A DNA stretch of 64,000 nucleotides. It comes from Colletotrichum lupini. Lineage: Eukaryota; Ascomycota; Sordariomycetes; Glomerellales; Glomerellaceae. Positions 61,001-64,000 of the stretch are shown piece by piece. A model generated the notes under the pieces. The model was not told the DNA's origin. It ran no database searches and worked only from the letters and a program-made list of their open reading frames with translations. Position 1 is the stretch's first letter. Each line of letters starts with the position of its first letter. The stretch covers positions 1,364,001 through 1,428,000 of the forward strand of contig NC_064682.1 of the NCBI RefSeq assembly GCF_023278565.1, written 5' to 3'. Both the position numbers and the translations under genes were made by a program.

Positions 61001-61542
61001 CCGCATCTAGACCCGGTCTCAACCAGAATGTCATCCTGGTGTCCGACAATCCTTGGGTTTTCATAGGCGGCATGACTGTACCCATGATATTGCCATTCGA
61101 GAAAGTCAAAGGCGAAATCCACCATGTTAGCTCAATTTCAAGGTCGGCGCCAACAACCTCAAAAGTTGACTCAACGATTACGCTAGCTTCTCTAAGCGGC
61201 TCTTCTCATATCCCGAAGAAGGCCGACGGAGAAGGATAGTGATCATGAGACTTTGACGCTGAGATGTAGAAGCCAGCTCGGGTACCTAGTCTTAATCGTA
61301 TCTATTTTCAGGAGGTCCAAGCGAGTATTCGTCCCTTGATACTCACTGGTGTCTATCAGTGACAAGTATAAAGGACAGGCAATATCTTCTCGTACTGAGC
61401 TGTGCTGCCTGTATTACAAGCCAACTTGACTGAACCCTGGCCGGTCAATGAGTCTCTCTCTCACACCTGTTTATCAACTACCCTTATACCCACATAAGCG
61501 ATCAAATTATATCTTACCACTTTTTCCCGCAACATCTACAAC
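58087..61542. other. Intergenic, no gene seen
   Basis: About 3.5 kb with no supported gene. The largest ATG frame (59163-59531, 122 codons) has low-complexity Ala/Pro/Ser content and no recognisable motif. A minus-strand frame near 60919-61125 is short and unrecognised. The last 150 bp contains CT-rich leader-like sequence before the secreted-protein gene. Confidence 0.5.
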
Positions 61543-62517
61543 ATGCGCTTCCTCTTCACCATCACTTTGGCCATATTCACGGCCGGTGTAACCGCAGTAC
61601 CCGTCGCAGTGCTCCCTAGCCTCATTCATCCCCCAGTTCATGTCTTCAGGGCTGACCCTGCCGCCGAAGCTGCCGATGCGGAGCCCAATATCGAGGCCCG
61701 TGGAGAGAACAATGTTGATGTGTCTGACTGGCAGCAAGAGCCTGAGATTCAAGCCAGAGACGAGGCCGTGACTGAGGCATGGGACCTAGAGCCACAGACC
61801 CAACCGCGGGACGCCCCTCATATCCAAACCAGAGATGAGGCCGCTCTGGACAACGTCAATCTTGAGACTGAGATTGAAGCCCGAGAAGAGCCTCAGATCA
61901 AAGCCAGGAATGAGGCTGCACTCGACAACTATGACTTAAATCCCGAAGTCCAACTCAATGACAAGCCTCAGAGCAAGGCCAGAGATGAAGCTGCTCTACC
62001 TGACAACTTCGGCCTGAAACCTGAGATCCACGCCAGAGATGAGCCTCGTATCCAAGCAAGAAGCGAAGCTAAGGCTGCATGGACTGACCCAGACTACCAC
62101 GCTGGAGGTGTTACCGCCGCAGACGACTGGAAGTACAGAGACAACCTAGCCAAGCTCGACGCCAACAACTGCGGCGTAGACTGCCATCGCTCCCTCGACT
62201 CATACCGCTCCAAGGTGTCCAGAGAACACAGGCCATACTACGACCGAAGCACGAATTACCACAGCAACAACTACGACCACCATGACTACAATTATGGAGT
62301 CCAAAGATCTTCCCGCGCTTCGAGGGGCGAACACAACACACCCGCGGATGACTGGAAGTACAGGGACAACCTCGTCAAGCAGGACAACCACGATTGCGGC
62401 TCGGGCTGCAAACATTCGCTAGCCTCGTACCGCTCCGTGGCCTCCAAGGATTCAAGGATTGCTCGGGAGAAGGACTATCATAACTACAACCACCAGGATG
62501 ACAAGTACAACAACTGA
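61543..62517 (+). CDS. Repeat-rich secreted protein, possible effector
   Basis: A frame of 324 residues from the first ATG, which opens a signal peptide (MRFLFTITLAIFTAGVTAVP). Residues about 45-175 are four degenerate copies of a roughly 26-residue unit built on EIxARDEPxIxARDEAALDN. Then come two copies of a second module: DDWKYRDNLAKLD with CGVDC and SLDSYRS, and DDWKYRDNLVKQD with CGSGC and SLASYRS. They are separated by an Asn/His/Tyr-rich spacer containing YGVQRSSRASRGEHNT. The frame ends at a TGA, but the same reading continues in phase to 62937 with a third module. I know no named family. Export, repeats and small cysteine pairs fit an effector or wall/metal-binding protein. That is inference. 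Confidence 0.7.
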   Translation: MRFLFTITLAIFTAGVTAVPVAVLPSLIHPPVHVFRADPAAEAADAEPNIEARGENNVDVSDWQQEPEIQARDEAVTEAWDLEPQTQPRDAPHIQTRDEAALDNVNLETEIEAREEPQIKARNEAALDNYDLNPEVQLNDKPQSKARDEAALPDNFGLKPEIHARDEPRIQARSEAKAAWTDPDYHAGGVTAADDWKYRDNLAKLDANNCGVDCHRSLDSYRSKVSREHRPYYDRSTNYHSNNYDHHDYNYGVQRSSRASRGEHNTPADDWKYRDNLVKQDNHDCGSGCKHSLASYRSVASKDSRIAREKDYHNYNHQDDKYNN

Positions 62518-62937
62518 CATCCCAAGGACTATCATGTGAACGGCAACGGTTATAACCATAACAACGGGCATTATGACGATAGGACCATCAGGACCAACAC
62601 CTACTATCCCAAGGACCATCATTCTACCAACTATAATGATATCCATCATAATGATTACCATGGCAACAATTACCATACCAATGGCAACGGCTATGACCAC
62701 CATAACAATGGCCACGATTATGGGGTTCAGAGGTCCTCTAGGGCGTCGAGAGGAGAGCACAACACCAGGCAGGATGAGATAAACCACAAAAACAATCATT
62801 ACAAGTTGGATCATAACGACTGCGGCGTCAACTGCCACAAGTCCCTTGCCTCGTATCACTCGGTTGCATCTGCAGACTCGAAGCGCTCCAGGCAGTCGAG
62901 GCAGTCAAGACAATCTCACGGAAACCACGGCCACTAA
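62518..62937 (+). CDS. In-phase extension beyond TGA of the secreted protein
   Basis: In the same phase as the gene at 61543, 139 codons stay open after the TGA at 62515-62517 and end at TAA (62935-62937). They encode more Asn/His/Tyr-rich spacer, a second YGVQRSSRASRGEHNT block, and a third cysteine module (HYKLDHNDCGVNC...SLASYHSVAS) ending in a Ser/Arg/Gln-rich tail. The conserved modules show this was, or is, coding. Either the TGA is a recent nonsense change or it is read through. Confidence 0.55.
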   Translation, partial: HPKDYHVNGNGYNHNNGHYDDRTIRTNTYYPKDHHSTNYNDIHHNDYHGNNYHTNGNGYDHHNNGHDYGVQRSSRASRGEHNTRQDEINHKNNHYKLDHNDCGVNCHKSLASYHSVASADSKRSRQSRQSRQSHGNHGH

Positions 62938-63705
62938 GAATCGAGGGGATGCTCTCGTTTTAATAGTTGAAGAAGCCGATTATCAACATGATTCGAGCCT
63001 GCAGGAATATTTGGAGCCTCCCAAGCACGAGAGATATCGCGATGCGAGATGTGTTTAGCAGGCGAGATAATGACGTGGTTGAGTTAGTGTATATCGAGCT
63101 CAGATAATGGCAAGTCAGTTAGCAGTACATTAATGGAAATGAATCTTGACAGACAAGAGCCAACGAATCATCGAGAGACGATAGGAAAGTGATCACAGTG
63201 TTGTTCGTCAATCATGATAGCTTGATTATGATGTCGACGGGGAACACCAGGAAACCCTTCACTATCAAATTTGGTTTTGCAATATTTACTGCGACGGTAT
63301 ACATATGTTGTCCAAGGAACTTTTTGAGTGATGGGAGGTGTTCATTAACCGGGGCAGCAGGTCAGACTGGGTATTCATCGCGGATGTAAAAGCGAACGAT
63401 GCTTGGCAGGCTGAATAAAGACAGGCTTTCTTTTCAGTATTCCTATCATGAGTTCAACTTACCACTCGTGCTTGCGCAGCGGAAAGACATAGAAAAAGGG
63501 CACTCTAGGGTTGGGCAAGAAAAGACTGTCCACGAACTCAGGCTTCATGATCACGATAGCATTGAGAACTCGGGAAGTTCCTGTGACTCGTTCATCTTGT
63601 TAAGACTAAAGTGGATTATATGTTGTAAACTACTTCCTTCGTACATGTACCGGGGTGGAATGTGCTATCCTGATTATTAGCTAATATATTCCTTCTAAGT
63701 AACTT
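62938..63705. other. Intergenic, no gene seen
   Basis: About 770 bp with only short open frames. It probably includes the 3' UTR of the secreted-protein gene. Confidence 0.5.
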
Positions 63706-64000
63706 TGTAATATTAACATAGGTGTGCTTTAGTAGCGAACTTTACTTTCTAGATATAATCCGTTCTAGGGCATAACTATAGCTAATTTGCTACACTTAGC
63801 ACTAGCACTAACTTATACGTTAGATAATCGATTATTAACTAGGTTTATAGGAGTATTAACAGTAGAAAAGGAGACTTAGAAAGTGGTCTGGGCTACTACG
63901 AACGGCCCTTTCACCTATCTAATTACTACTAACGGAGGAATCATAGGCTACGCCTACTAACTTCCCCCTTCTATATATATCTGTAATTTAATACTATATT
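63706..64000. mobile_element. Possible edge of a second RIP-affected element
   Basis: Composition shifts to TA-rich sequence at about 63700. A TG-start (tgtaatatt) at 63706, scattered TA dinucleotides and a TATA-like ctatatatatctg near 63972 are consistent with the beginning of an LTR. No second LTR or coding piece is within the window, so this is only a suggestion. Confidence 0.3.

Noticed and set aside
1..64000. CRISPR array, rRNA or bacterial-type operon
   Set aside because: No regularly spaced direct repeats or rRNA-like sequence were seen, and the gene structure is eukaryotic.

Overview
The window reads as nuclear DNA of a filamentous ascomycete, most likely a plant-associated Sordariomycete. 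The evidence is short GT-AG introns (about 47-117 bp), long intergenic spaces, intron-bearing tRNAs, plant-cell-wall enzymes (GH16, AA9, PL3), a fungal NACHT/STAND protein, and a retrotransposon with a strong RIP-type mutation signature. I cannot name the species from the sequence alone. Intron positions were worked out by hand from splice sites and frame continuity.

Layout. At 1-3427 there is a long pyrimidine-rich region without a clear gene, probably holding the leader of a conserved hypothetical gene (3428-5169). At 8235-11366 lies a NACHT/STAND protein, followed on the same strand by an eight-helix membrane protein of the fungal DUF3433 type (12124-14421). At 17318-20223 a GH16 glucanase and an AA9 LPMO face each other. 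At 23310-26233 MED18 and a PNKP-type DNA-end repair enzyme diverge from a 294-bp spacer. PNKP carries an apparent one-base frameshift.

The central block (26425-40505) holds a decayed Dal5-type transporter, a RIP-mutated Copia element (28143-35112, 202-bp LTRs, AATAC target duplications) and an intact 5-oxoprolinase. Before the element inserted, transporter and oxoprolinase were divergent neighbours. This suggests a former uptake/catabolism pair for cyclic amides or related nitrogen compounds.

The right part holds a PL3 pectate lyase (41777-42541), about 7 kb with no recognisable gene, tRNA-Pro, a Baeyer-Villiger monooxygenase, a MutY-type glycosylase, tRNA-Gln, a PEBP protein, tRNA-Asn, and a repeat-rich secreted protein (61543-62517). 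The reading frame of that last gene continues for 140 codons beyond a TGA. The window ends in what may be the edge of another RIP-affected element.

The candidates most worth following are the modular secreted protein with its in-frame TGA, the STAND/membrane-protein pair, the decayed transporter next to the retroelement, and a PCNA-binding-like motif in the MutY linker.
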